Of a stretch of DNA of 64,000 nucleotides, positions 42,684 through 55,000 are shown in pieces. The stretch is taken from positions 105,140-169,139 of the forward strand of contig JANSLP010000041.1 in NCBI GenBank assembly GCA_029298735.1. The letters are read 5' to 3'. This stretch comes from Ophiostoma sp. CBS 140.51. Taxonomy: Eukaryota; Ascomycota; Sordariomycetes; Ophiostomatales; Ophiostomataceae. How positions within the stretch are numbered: the stretch's first letter is position 1; each line of letters begins with the position of its first letter. The translations under genes and the position numbers were made by a program. The notes beneath the pieces were generated by a model that ran no database searches, was not told the origin of the DNA, and saw only the letters and a program-made list of their open reading frames with translations.

Positions 42684-45105
42684 ATGTGGTATGTATTCTC
42701 CGGACTCCTGCTCCTGCCCACCGCTCCCCGCGAAGCTGCACCAGGGAACATCACAGAAACATAAACAGCTCGCTGACAAGCTCTTTTCTTTCTGCAGTGG
42801 CATTTTCGGCTACGTCAACTACCTGGTGGAGAAGGACCGGAAGTTCATCCTCGACACACTCGTCAACGGTAGGCTCCAGCTCCCTTGTTTTTGACAGATT
42901 TGCTAGACAGTGCTTTCTTTTTTGGCAATCCTTCTGCATGTCTCCAAAACGACCCCCAAACCCAGACTCAAGCTGACTCATATTTTCTGACAGGTCTGTC
43001 TCGGTTGGAATACCGCGGCTATGACTCGGCCGGTCTCGCCGTCGATGGCGACAAGAAGAACGAGGTTTTCGCCTTTAAGGAGGTTGGCAAGGTTGCCAAG
43101 CTCCGTGAGCTGATTGACGAGGCTCACGTCGACCAGACCAAGGTCTTCGACTCGCACTGCGGTATTGCACACACCCGCTGGGCCACCCACGGCACGCCAT
43201 CCCGCCTCAACTGCCACCCTCACCGGTCCGACCCCACCTGGGAGTTTGCCATCGTCCACAACGGTATCATCACCAACTACAAGGAGCTTAAGACGCTCCT
43301 CGAGAGCAAGGGCTTCAAGTTCGAGACCGAGACCGACACTGAGTGCATTGCCAAGCTGGCCAAGTACATCTACGACCAGCACCCCAACCTGGCCTTCACC
43401 GACCTGGCCAAGGCCGTCATCTGCGAGCTTGAGGGCGCCTACGGCCTTCTGATCAAGTCCGTCCACTACCCCCATGAGGTTATTGCCGCCCGCAAGGGTT
43501 CGCCCCTTGTTATTGGTGTCAAGACCCAGAAGCGCATGAAGGTCGACTTCGTCGATGTCGAGTACGCCGACGACAACAACCCGCTGCCGGCCGAGACTGC
43601 CTCGCAGAACGTCGCCCTCAAGAAGGCTGGTGTCTCCGGCAACAGCCTGTTGTCGCCCGAGTCCGCTGCTGGCGGCCTGGCTGCCCCCGATAAGTCGTTG
43701 CTGCACCGCTCGCAGTCGCGCGCTTTCATGACCGACGATGGCATGCCCATGCCCACCGAGTTCTTCCTGTCGTCCGACCCCTCGGCCATCATTGAGCACA
43801 CCAAGAAGGTTATGTACCTGGAGGATGACGACATTGCTCACATCCACGAGGGCTCGCTCAACATCCACCGCCTAAAGAAGGCCGACGGCAGCTCCAACGT
43901 CCGCACCATTCAGACCCTAGAGCTGGAGCTGCAGGAGATCATGAAGGGCAAGTTCGACCACTTCATGCAGAAGGAGATTTTCGAGCAGCCCGAGTCCGTT
44001 GTCAACACCATGCGTGGTCGCCTTGACATTGAAAACAAGAAGGTTACCCTGGGTGGTCTGCGGTCGTACATCTCCACCATCCGCCGGTGTCGCCGTATTA
44101 TCTTCATTGCCTGCGGTACCTCGTACCATAGCTGCATGGCTGTCCGTGGTGCCTTTGAGGAGCTGGCTGAGATCCCGATTGCCGTCGAGCTGGCGTCCGA
44201 TTTCCTCGATCGCCAGGCGCCCGTCTTCCGTGACGACACCTGCGTCTTCGTCTCCCAGTCGGGTGAGACTGCCGACTCCCTGCTGGCCCTGCGCTACTGC
44301 CTGGAGCGCGGTGCGTTGACTGTCGGTATCGTCAACGTCGTCGGTTCGTCCATCTCGCTGCTGACCCACTGTGGTGTCCACGTCAACGCTGGTCCCGAGA
44401 TTGGAGTCGCATCCACCAAGGCCTACACCTCGCAGTTCATCGCCATGATCATGTTCGCACTGTCGTTGAGCGAGGACCGTGCCAGCAAGCAGCAGCGCCG
44501 TGAGGAGATCATTGAGGGTCTGGCCAACATCTCGGGCCAGATCAAGTCGGTGCTCACCCAGAACGAGGCCATCAAGGACATGTGTGAGCAGAAGTTCAAG
44601 AACCAGAAGTCGCTGCTCCTCCTCGGACGTGGCTCGCAGTTCTCGACTGCCCTCGAGGGTGCCCTCAAGATCAAGGAGATCTCGTACCTGCACTGCGAGG
44701 CTGTCATGTCCGGTGAGCTAAAGCATGGTGTGCTGGCTCTGGTAGACGAGAACCTGCCCATCATTATGATCCTGACTCGCGACGACCTCTTCAAGAAGTC
44801 GCTCAACGCTTACCAGCAGGGTATGTATTTCCCCCTACTTTGCTGTTTCCCTGGATATGTTTCACCAGCTAATACTCATTCTAGTCATTGCTCGTGGCGG
44901 CAAGCCCATTGTCATCTGCAACCCCGGCGATGTCGAGTTCAAGGCTTCCCAGGCCGAGAAGATCGAGATCCCCCAGACCGTCGACGTTCTGCAGGGTATC
45001 CTCAACGTCATCCCTCTGCAGCTGATTGCCTACTGGCTGGCTGTCCTGGAGGGCCTGAACGTTGATTTCCCCCGTAACCTGGCCAAGTCCGTTACGGTAG
45101 AGTAA
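42684..45105 (+). CDS. gfa1: Glutamine:fructose-6-phosphate amidotransferase (isomerizing)
   Basis: Four exons, 42684-42688, 42798-42868, 42994-44820 and 44885-45105, give 707 residues. The first exon is only 5 nt (ATG TG). The join gives MCGIFGY, so the nucleophile Cys2 codon is split by a 109-bp intron. Glutaminase-domain marks are the HTRWATHG block and LSRLEYRGYDSAG. The two SIS domains show CGTSYHS, SQSGETADSLLAL, GVASTKAYTSQF and RGSQFSTALEGALKIKEISYLHCEA. The C-terminus is NLAKSVTVE. The cytosolic enzyme makes glucosamine-6-phosphate from fructose-6-phosphate and glutamine, the committed step to UDP-GlcNAc and chitin. The internal Ser-rich segment around residues 210-255 is the usual fungal insertion that links the domains and can be phosphorylated in relatives. 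Confidence 0.96.
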
Positions 45106-45919
45106 GGGATATACCATGATATCGACAAACGAAAAGAAAGATTAAAAGAAAGATCGGCAGGATGATACCATATTATACAGGAGTTGGATTTTACACGTTT
45201 TTGTTTTGGAGTTGTTCCCACAAAACAAAGATTTAATTACATCAGGGAAGCCTCTTTTGTTTATTGGCAAAGAGGCGAGACCGTTGGCTTATTTTTATAT
45301 AGCAAGCGTCTTGTCTTTGAAGGATCACGGAAGCAAAGTCTAAGCGATGTAGAGATAAGCGGGCTGGATATGACATGATTTTTTCTTTGTTTCTTGGATC
45401 TCGGTTTTTGATGTTATTATTTCCTTATCTAGCTCTTGGTTATTTGATTCTTATTCACATTCATGGCCCTGACTGTGTAAACACTGTGTTTTGACTACTT
45501 GTCTGCTTTAATACAATGCAGTACGAATAAAATGCGTTCCTTAATCTTGGTTATGTGTCGTATGCTGCAACCATTGTTTCAAGTGCGCAAGTAAGTTGCG
45601 GCCACCCATCGTAAGCACTGTGCGAGGCTTTAATAAATAAAGTAACATTATGAATTCGGCTAGTTGTACATGTCTTATTTCGTTTACTTGTAGGAGTTCC
45701 TTGCATCGTATCCTACTCTTGACCGTGCTCCTCCTCCCACTCGGCCAGGGCGTCTTTGCGAAAAGGCGTGTGGATATAGCCCAAGCCAGGGAGATACCTG
45801 TAACCGGGCCGAGAAGGCGGTGGCCTGTCGAGTCAGTCTTGAATGCTAGAACTGCTGCCGGCACCACGCTGTTCGTCCTTGTCTTCGTGGTGTTGTTTGT
45901 CTCTGTCTTCACTGGTGTC
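45106..45919. other. Convergent 3' region between gfa1 and proteasome gene
   Basis: 814 bp between the two stop codons. A/T-rich with AATAAA-like motifs (for example near 45526). Nothing coding is supported. Confidence 0.6.
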
Positions 45920-46833
45920 CTAGACCGTCTGCGTGCCGTAGCCCCGGATGCGCTCCGCAAACGCCCAGCTCTGCCGCTCCAGCTTCTCGTCTGTCGAAAT
46001 CGTGACACCGCCACCTTTGGTCACAATCGCCAGGCTGTAAGTGTCCAAGCTGCGCGCATCGCGGTAGTAGAGTACCTTCATGCACTCCTTGATCACTTCA
46101 ATTGCCTGCTCCTGCGTCAGCTCGGCTGCCTGCTCTTCCGTCTCAGCAACGCGCCGCATAATGGGCTGCGCCAGTGCCGCGCCATAGCCCGTGGCCAAGC
46201 TGGGCGCCGCGTACGTGGTGCCGCGCAGGTCCACACACGCCAAAAAGACATCGTCGTTGTTGTCGAAGCCGGCAACCAGCACCTGGTTCCACAGCGGGTC
46301 GAACTTGTTGCGGCGGCCGTAGAACAGTTTGCCGAGGTAGGTGTGGAGGTTGGCGGCGTTCAGGCCGTTGTTCTTCTGCTTCTCTTGGTCGTCGTCCTCG
46401 TCCTCAGGCTGCTCGTCACCCTCGTGGCTGTACGACTCCTGGATCTCCAGGTTGTTGAGGTGCCGGTCGAGAAACTGCATGTCGGAAACGTCGCCGCTAA
46501 AACCGACAACGGCCTGTTTGCCGAATTGGCGGAGACGCAGGGTGTCCGTGAAACGGGCGAGCGATCCGTACGAGGCGAGGTTGTCGGCGGCCATGACGAC
46601 GCCTCCGTTGAACTTGAGGGCAATGACGGATGTACCGGTCACGATGGGTGCTTGTGTTGCCTGCTTGGGGCCGTTGCTGGTCAGGTAGGAGGCATCGTAG
46701 GCGCCGTAAACATCATCGCGGGGCTATTGAGCAGAAAAAGGATATGTTAGCAAATGGTCATCTCGTAGGAACATCGTTGCCATGGAAGACATCGTCAACA
46801 TACACGACCCCAAGCTTGCGGTGTGTGGTCCAT
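45920..46833 (-). CDS. 20S proteasome subunit beta7 (PSMB4/Pre4 type)
   Basis: Two exons, 46833-46804 and 46723-45920, with an 80-bp intron (GTATGT...CAATAG), give 277 residues. The start MDHTPQAWGRPRDDVYGAYD matches the N-terminal propeptide region of this subunit. The core begins at TGTSVIALKFNGGVVMAADNLASYGSLARF, and later blocks are GFSGDVSDMQFLDRHL and YGAALAQPIMRR. This is a non-catalytic beta subunit of the 20S core particle. An acidic insert of about 20 residues (HEGDEQPEDEDDDQEKQ) lies in the loop after the second helix. The gene is divergent from the HCNGP-like gene. Confidence 0.94.
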
Positions 46834-47294
46834 GGTGTGCTTGTGTGGGGGGATTGAAGGTGGCGGAGAGAAAGTCAAGTCGAAAATGCGAAAGATGAAA
46901 TGAGTATCGTGGATGTGGGATGCAATGGAGAGTCGTGTTCGTCAAAGTCAAATCGCTGGTTATCGTGATGGATGATGGCAATGGCTGGTCGTTTCCAAAG
47001 CTGCACGCTTCTCAGTAGGCAAGGCAGGTACGGGCTGGATGGCGTAGCTCACTGTCACAGCTTCGCGTCCCAGCTGTTGCCTCTCTTTGGAGGTGGATTT
47101 CTGCCTAAGGCAGGAACTAGTGGCAGCTTCAATGCTGGTCGAATTGGCCGTTGCCAGACACGCTTATGTAATGTCACGTGCACCTCCGTCACGGCTTCTT
47201 TTCATAACCGCGTCTCTCATTCACAACAATTCAAAGCTCACGAGAGCCCAAAGCTATTAAATTTTCACAAATTTTTTGACAAATTTCGGTCAAC
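46834..47294. promoter_or_regulatory. Divergent promoter: proteasome beta7 and HCNGP-like gene
   Basis: 461 bp between the two ATGs. Contains gtcacgtgcacc near 47173-47184 with a CACGTG core (E-box type). No PACE-like proteasome element was identified by eye. Confidence 0.4.
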
Positions 47295-48540
47295 ATGGCT
47301 GGTCTCGTCGGATATGATAGTAGCGACGACGAAATCGACGGTCGCGAGGAGCCGCAAGTCCAGACACCGGTATGCCTTAACCACTCTGATGAGAAGCTCA
47401 AACCTCTCATTCTTGAAAGTCACTGAGTTGCCAAACACGATAATGTTTACTAACTTCGTGCTTACGTTGTAGCCGAAAGGCAGAGATGTCGGTCAAAATA
47501 CAACAGATGGTGCGGCACCAGCAAAGGGTAAGCAAAATATATCTTTTGCCTCGGACAGTCAATGCAATAAAGCTAACGGCTTTCCAGATGAAGACAAGCC
47601 ACGACCAATTGCGGTAGATAATGAGCAGAAATCAGATCCACCAGGAGATCGTCCAAGGATAGATGAGCCATTGCTGCTGGCAAGCTCAGGAGCGGCAGGT
47701 GATGAGGCCTCAGAACCAGCACCAGGACCTGCTTTGGGGGCTGCACAAGGGCCAGCCTTAGGGCCTGCATTGGGACCGGCACTGGGAGGAGACGTCTTCG
47801 GCCCGAGCCGGCCATCCACACTGGACGAGATGCCAGCAGACGACGACGATGATATGGGCGACTACGGTGCAAACGGCGACACAAACGAGCCGCCATTATC
47901 ACCATACTCGGCCGAAAGGGCAGCTGTTCGTCAGCTGACGATGCCCAGCGTGCCCGACTTTGATATCCCGGGCAGCCCTGATCCGGACGCGGCAGCCACT
48001 TCGGCGGCAGCCCTTGCAGCACTCAACAAGAAATTTGCGACGTTCCTGGAGCTCAAACAAAAGAAGGATACGCACTTTAATGCACGGCTTGCACAATCGG
48101 ATGCCATGAAGAACCCCGCACTGATGGACAAGTTGATGGCATTTGTTGGAATGCCAGCACACGCATGGGGCGGCAGCGATCCAGATGCAGATGAGGATGG
48201 CGGCGGCGGCGGCAGCCTCAAGGGCAAGCAAAAGGCGGATAAGCCGGTGGATACCGCTCTTGTTTCCGCCCAGTATGCTACGACGCTTCCGCCTGATTTG
48301 TGGGACCCGGCGGCTTTTCCGTCTGAGGCCTATCGGCGGTCACTGCGGCGCCTGCAGGAAGACGCGGCAAAACAACGCGCACGCGCACCTGGTGAGCGAG
48401 TGGAGTTTGTCTCTTCTGTTGCATCTACGTCATCAACTCCGGGAATTGGTAGAGGACAAGACGGAAGTCAACAGGCCAGTCAGTCAGGAACACCAGCGAC
48501 AGCAACAACGACAGGGAAACGCAAGACGCGTTTTGACTGA
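47295..48540 (+). CDS. HCNGP/SAP30BP-like nuclear protein
   Basis: Three exons, 47295-47369, 47473-47527 and 47588-48540, give 360 residues. The N-terminus MAGLVGYDSSDDE is the acidic start typical of the family. The conserved HCNGP block lies around residues 180-260: FDIPGSPDPD, LNKKFATFLELKQKKDTHFNARLAQSDAMKNPALMDKLMAFVGM. Before it lies a Gly/Pro/Ala-rich low-complexity repeat (GPALG units, about 47726-47790). The human relative acts in transcription repression and splicing. In fungi the role is probably pre-mRNA processing or transcription. The basic C-terminus ends GKRKTRFD, a possible nuclear signal. Confidence 0.87.
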
Positions 48541-50130
48541 GTGTTGCTGCTGATTGGTATTTATGGCCAATTAATGTGTACTTTGAGCTTTGGGTGTATC
48601 ATTGGCTCTATTTCTATTGTGTATTTTGAGCATGGCGATATCTTTGAATTAGTACTGTAAATTTATATCAAAAAAACTATACATCCTTACACAGCACTTG
48701 CTAAGTGTATGACAAAACTACTTGAACCCCAATGGACTTGAACTTCTTGTGGCATTTCGACATCACGAGGGAACGGTTGTCTTGGCACGATCCGGTTCAA
48801 TAATACACCGCCAGTGTCTTGTCCTTTGCCGCTGTAAAGAGTTAAAAGTGGTGCAACGGTGCCAATACGACGAATGGTGAGATTCTCCGAGAGCGGAGAG
48901 CGGCGGTGAAGCATAAATGGTCCACTCCGTTCACCTTCTTGACTTTTTGGCTGTTAATTTACTGCCAGGAGCTCGAGGAGAACCTGTTTGAATTTGTCCG
49001 GAGGATAAATACTGCGCAGATGAGCTACAAACGCATTGAATCGTGCTGGTGGAAGATAAACAAGACAACGGAAGAAATTACTGAAATGGAAAAAGTGGTG
49101 GCTTTTTAGATGCACCATTGGCGTCACCAGACTGGTCGTTCTAGGCTGTTATCTTATTTCCACACCGGGAAAATTTACTGGATCTGGTGAATTTAACTAT
49201 TATTGTGCCGGCTACACAGGGCCAAGTAATACAGCACCCCGCAAAGACGGAAAGAGGGACGGAAGGGACACGGCTGTCACATCTGACAGGAGCACACGAG
49301 GAAGGAGCCAGACAGAATGAGGAAAGAACGATCATGAGAGCCAGGAGAACCAGACCACAAATTTAAGAAGAAACTCAAGTCAAGGAAGGAACAAACGACG
49401 AGCCCTCGAGAATGTTATCCGACACAGAAAGAGCTATGGGCCGCCACATTTCGGACAAATTGATGCCGAGAGGGCAGGTCGACGCGGCATCTCCAGGCGG
49501 GTGGAGAGGCTGGCTCGTTGGATGTGGGCGATAGTGGGCTCCAGTGTGGGTTTGCAGCTTCATCCTTCCCCCAATGGCACGGATGGCATTCCCCGCAAAA
49601 GCACCAAAAAGAAGGCCAAACGCGCCAATAAAACACACTCCTTTGTGCGCAATGCGCTCATCGGCAATATGCCGCCAGGACAACAGAAAACGTAGTAGAA
49701 TTCCCGGTCGGTCGCTGCATCGATTCCCGGTTCCTGGGGCACAATTTAGTGCGTGGAGGAGCCTTGTCGGTTCGGTCTGTATTTCGTTCCTCGTCGTCTT
49801 TCTCGTCTTTTTGTGTGCCGTTCGTCGTGTTCTTTCCCTTTTTGCGACTCGATTTTCTGGCTCCTTCCAGTTTTACGTCCCATTCTGCTCAATCCGTTAT
49901 CGTACTGTCCCCTTTTCTGTATCGACGGTCGTTCCTTTTCGCCCTTTTATCTCCTTCCCTCACAATCGCTCTATCTTCAGGTCGTAGCCTCGATTTCCAC
50001 GAATCTCGTTGCTTCATTTCGTCACCTCTCTCTCATCTCTTTCTTTTCCTCTCTCATCCCAACCTCCGCTCACCTTTCTATGATCCCTTCACCGACCGAC
50101 TTTGGAAATATCCTTCCCTGTCCATCCGGC
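48541..50130. other. Gene-free stretch upstream of the cytochrome b2 gene
   Basis: 1.6 kb. Overlapping short frames without family features. The last 350 bp (about 49780-50130) are T/C-rich promoter/leader sequence. Confidence 0.6.
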
Positions 50131-52077
50131 ATGGCTAAGATCTACGACGCCGAAGAAGGTGAGTTTTTTTTTTGTTGACGCCGCTTCTGGTCAGGAACCA
50201 AACGACATCTGTCAATCCTAGTTCCAGATGTATCACAAGCTGTCCACAGACTGCTAACCCCTACACAGTGGCCAAGCACACATCGGTAGAGAGCTGCTGG
50301 GTCGTCCTCTACGGCAATGTGTACGACGTGACCGAGTTCCTGCCGTCGCACCCCGGCGGCTCGCGCATCATCCTGCAGCTGGCCGGCAAGGACTGCACAG
50401 AAGAATTCGACCCCATCCACCCGCCAGGCACACTGGACGAGCTGAGCCCCGAGTCGCTGCTCGGCAAGGTCGACGAGGCGAGCCTGAAGCGGCTCGAGGA
50501 GAAGGCCAATGCAGCAGCACAGAGCTCGAGCGGCGGCTCGAGCTCGAGCAGTAGTGGTGGCGGAGCTGGCGGCGCCGGCAACGGCAACGGTGGTGACGAC
50601 AACAGCAACAAGAAGTACGAGGCGCCGCCAATGGAGTTCCTCCTGAACATGGACGAGATCGAGGAGGTGGCCACCAAGCTTGTGCCCAAGAAGGCGTGGT
50701 CCTACTACTACTCAGCCGGAGACGACCTCATGTCCAAGAAGCTCAACAACACCGTCTTCCGCCAGATCCTGCTGCGGCCCCGCGTCTTTGTCGACTGCAC
50801 CGCCTGTGACACCACCACCACGCTGCTCGGCCACAAGGTTGGCCTGCCGCTCTACGTCTCGCCCGCCGCTATGGCGCGCCTAGCTCACCCGGACGGTGAG
50901 GCGGGTATCGCCAAGGGCATCAGCAGCTTCGGCGGCATGCAGATCGTGTCGCACAACGCCAGTATGACGGTCGAGCAGATTGTGGCAGACGCCGCCGAGG
51001 GCCAAGTCTTTGGCTGGCAGATTTACGTTCAAAACGACCGCAAGAAGAGCGAGGCGATGCTCAAGCGTGTCCAGAAGCTCGACAAGTACTACAAGTTTAT
51101 CGTCCTGACGCTCGACGCGGCCGTCCCCGGCAAGCGTGAGGACGACGAACGTCAGCAGTTCGGCTCGGCCGCCAGCTTTGCCGCGGCGAACCAAGACCTG
51201 GCCGCAGGCAAGCCCGGTGGCGGCGGCATCGGCCAGCAGATGTTCTGGGGCACAGCCGCCGACCTGACGTGGCACACGACGCTGCCGTGGTTGGCCAAGA
51301 ACACGACTCTGCCGATTGTGCTCAAGGGCATCCAGACGCACGAGGATGCGTACCTAGCGGCACAGTACGCTGCGCAGTACCCGGGCACCATCAAGGCCAT
51401 CATCCTATCGAACCACGGTGGCCGCGCGCTCGACACGGCGCCGCCGGCAATGCACACGCTGCTGGAGATCCGCAAGTACTGCCCCGAGGTGTTTGACCAC
51501 ATCGAGGTGTGGATTGACGGTGGTGTCAAGCGCGGCACAGACGTCGTCAAGGCGCTGTGCCTGGGTGCCAAGGCGGTCGGTGTCGGCCGTGCGGCGCTGT
51601 GGGCACTCGGCGCCGGTGGCTGGCGCGGTGTTGAGCGGACCTTCCAGAGTATGTAATCTTCCGTACCTGTTTGCTCTCCCCGAACAGCGGACCTTCTTCC
51701 CCGGCCTTCTCCGGCCTTCCATTCCACTCATCTATTCTATCTATTATTGGAACACTTACTGATATCTCTTTTCTCCTCACAGTTCTGAGCGACGAGATTG
51801 CGACATGCATGAAGCTTCTCGGAGCGAAGACGGTCAGCGACCTGAACCCGAGACTGGTAGGTTTTCATTCTTTCTCCCATGATAGATAATCCATCCATCA
51901 TAGATGATGTTATCGCGGTGGAGCTGGGCCGAGGGGGGCTCGACTCGGGATAGAATAATCATGCTAATCGGTGCTTTCTTTTCTAAACAGGTCAACACCC
52001 GCGCACTCGAGCGGGACATTTTTGACGGCGGCTCTGGACTCGGCGAGATGCTGATTCCTGTCAAGGCCAAGATCTAG
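50131..52077 (+). CDS. Cytochrome b2-type L-lactate dehydrogenase (FMN, cyt b5 domain)
   Basis: Four exons, 50131-50158, 50269-51648, 51783-51856 and 51991-52077, give 522 residues. The cytochrome b5 domain (about residues 5-80) has heme ligands in LPSHPGG and DPIHPPG. A Gly/Ser/Asn linker (about 115-150) joins it to the FMN-dependent alpha-hydroxyacid dehydrogenase domain. Key sites there are PAAMARLAHPDGE, WQIYVQNDRKKSE, LDAAVPGKREDDER, LKGIQTHEDA, the catalytic SNHGGRALD and IDGGVKRGTDVVKALCLGAKAVGVGR. The enzyme oxidises L-lactate, or a related 2-hydroxyacid, to the keto acid. The start MAKIYDAEEVAKHTS enters the b5 domain directly, so there is no visible mitochondrial presequence, unlike yeast Cyb2. 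Confidence 0.93.
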
Positions 52078-55000
52078 GCATCAGGAGCGAAAGTCTTTTG
52101 CGATGATCGGCTAGTTCCGGCTGTTGTGCGTGTCGTTGTACGTGTCGTTGTGCTCCGTATCCGCACGGAGTGCCTCCAGTCACCGCTACAAGGCGTTCGA
52201 GACGTTGACAACACGACGACAGTTGGGACAACGTATCGGCCAAGCACAGCCAACACAACCACGCCGATTTAACAACAAGGCAAACCTATAGCTGTTGGTG
52301 GCATTAAACACAGTGAGAGGCACAAAGAAACAAATGCACTCACACAGCCACGACATATTGAAAAAGGCGATGGTATAGAAGGTGGGAGAGAAGCGGCGAA
52401 GGAACAGCGAGAGGGACCGAGAAGCTCATGATGGATCCTGCCAACATGCGACATTGCGTTCTTTTTCTCATCCCTCGGTGCTTCTAAAAATGTTTACTTA
52501 TTGTTTTAGATCTCTTGGAAAGGACCCTGGATACCGTCTCGTTTTTCGTTTTTCTTCTATCCGCTGTTTGGGTCTTTTGATGTCGGTTCTTTTGTTGGGT
52601 TATCTTTGTACATTTTCTCGTGCATCTTGCATCTTGCGTCTTTGCATTCTGCATGTGCGTCTGCATGGATTGGTTATCGATTTTACGTTTTTCTATCTTT
52701 TGCTCCATTTCTATCTTTATCTCGCTCCTTCGGCATCTATCTTGCTTCTGCTCCTGCTTCGCTTGCGGCATCGGGGTGGCTCCAACCGCATCCTATCTTG
52801 CGCGTTGTCTCCTGGTACTAGCGTTTCAGCCTCTTCGTGTCCGCTTTTTCTGCGTCTGCGTATCGCATGTTGTACGTTGGCCATTGCACGTTTCTACTGA
52901 GCACGTTTGCTGTTGCTATTATTATTATTGCCCTCGTGATAACTGTTCGGCCATCATCGACTCCGTTGCTCGTTGCCTCTGTTGGCGGTTGGTCGTTGTC
53001 GCTCGTGCCTGCAATGGTCATCGATGTCGCGTTGTCAATGTTTACAAAGTACGTTTCATCTCAGGATTGTCAACCACCCAACGGGTATCGTCTGTTGGGG
53101 GCGCGCACGAGTATCATATCATCGATTCTGCTTAGACTTTTGCTCGTGCTTGTGGATTTACATCTGGAATAGGAAGGCTTCCGGACTGAACAAGGTCCAG
53201 GCTGTGACTTTTGTACGCGATATCCTTTTCTTTTGCGGCCTCCTCACTGTCAAAACGGCCGAGTGCGACGTCTCAGGGCTGTTCTGTGAGACGGGTACGG
53301 GCCAGGCGCACCCGGTGGTCAGCGCGCCTGTTATTTACGGGTATTCCACGGTATTTCATCACGGGCAAATCGCACATCGTGGGCTTACGGGACAGGGCCT
53401 CTCCCCTGTCCTCCGATGCCAGACCAGCCAAACACCCCTGTGGAAGGATTCAAGGCCCCGTCTCACCACCAGTTGCCCCTGTCCTCTGATGGAAACTAGA
53501 CACAACACAACCAAGATTCCATGTAAGGGCTTTCTCACAGGCTCTCACAGTTCTCACAGGAGAAACTGCGAGGACAACCAGTCGGAGCCTATCAACAGGA
53601 ACAGGCAAGGGTCACATCGGCCATCAAAAGAGTTTTTCTGGGATACTGGGATAACTGGCCCGATATTGGGCCTGCTCATGCAGCCATGGTCAATAAGAAT
53701 ACGGTGTCGATGCAACACAATCATCAGCACCGAAAAACTGCAGAAAGTCTCGAAAATCAAGTCTGCACAGTGATTGGCATGTGCTGCTGCACTGCCCTGC
53801 TCGTTTGTTTCTTCGCTTGTTCTCTCCTTGCACATCTTCACAAGAATAATCCTCAGCATCAAAATCCTCAGAATCCTCCCGCCCTAGAGGTCAGAATGCA
53901 ACACCGAACAGACGCAGCAGACGCAGAAGGCACGGGATGTAGACGCACACAGCCCCGTTCTCTCGCACGATTGCCCAGTGTGCTGTGTATGGATTCCGAG
54001 TATCGAGTACCAGACTTTCGACCGTATCGGTGGTCCAAAATAACGCGAGCTTCGATCTCGAAATCTCGAGAGCCCCGGCAAGCCGTTGGATATACAGATA
54101 TCTAGCAAGCCAGCTCACCAGATATCCTAAACATCGCAGCAGCTTGCGAGCTTGCCTCCACTTGCCTCCTCCGCAAGTGTCAGATGTCCGTCTCCAAAGG
54201 CGGATAGTTAATGGCAATAGATGGCTGTGCAAAAGGTCGTGCTCTGTAGTCTGTGCATCTGGTCGGTATTTGGCACAAAATTATGTGCCTTTTCGTTCCG
54301 ATCGTTTTGACGGTTTCGCAGCTGGTTTCGCCGGTCTCGATAAACGGTTTCTTGATATCGTCCGTTGCTGTTCAAAGTACATTCGAATAGATCGATATCA
54401 CAACACCCATGTCTTCCGAAACCAGAGCTTCAGAAAGAAAAAGAGAAAAAAAGCTACCCCAACAACTTGAGGGGCAAAAAGAAAAAAACTAGAAAATACT
54501 CCAAAAAATCCCTTTCTTTATCATACGTCGTACTTTTTTTCTTCTCGCCGTTGCAAAAAAGAAAAGAAAAAAAGTTAGTTTTCTCTTTGCGAGCCTCATG
54601 TCTCGTCAAAGCTCTCGGCATTTTGTTCGCTGGTCGTTGCCCCGTTTCTTTTTGGAGGGGCCCAGTTGAATGGAGGGGCCTCGGGGTGCTCTTGACGAGG
54701 CCCCATAATGTGGGCGGAAGGCGAAAAAAGAGCTCCCCAACCACTAAAACCGCTGTGAAAAGCGCAAGAGTAGGGGCTTCCAAGGGGTGGGTGACAGCGG
54801 CCCAGCAGTAGCCCAGCAGTAGCGTGCTGGCAAAAGCACCGTAGATTCCGTCCCTAGCCCGGCAGGCGGAAGAATCAGTTGAGGTCTCTGTTATGGCGTT
54901 GTCACTGCCGTTCTCCCAATCTTATCTTACACATCCCTTTAAGTCAACGACATGGACCATTAATACGCGCACTTCACGTTTGCGCGCCAAAACCCCACCA

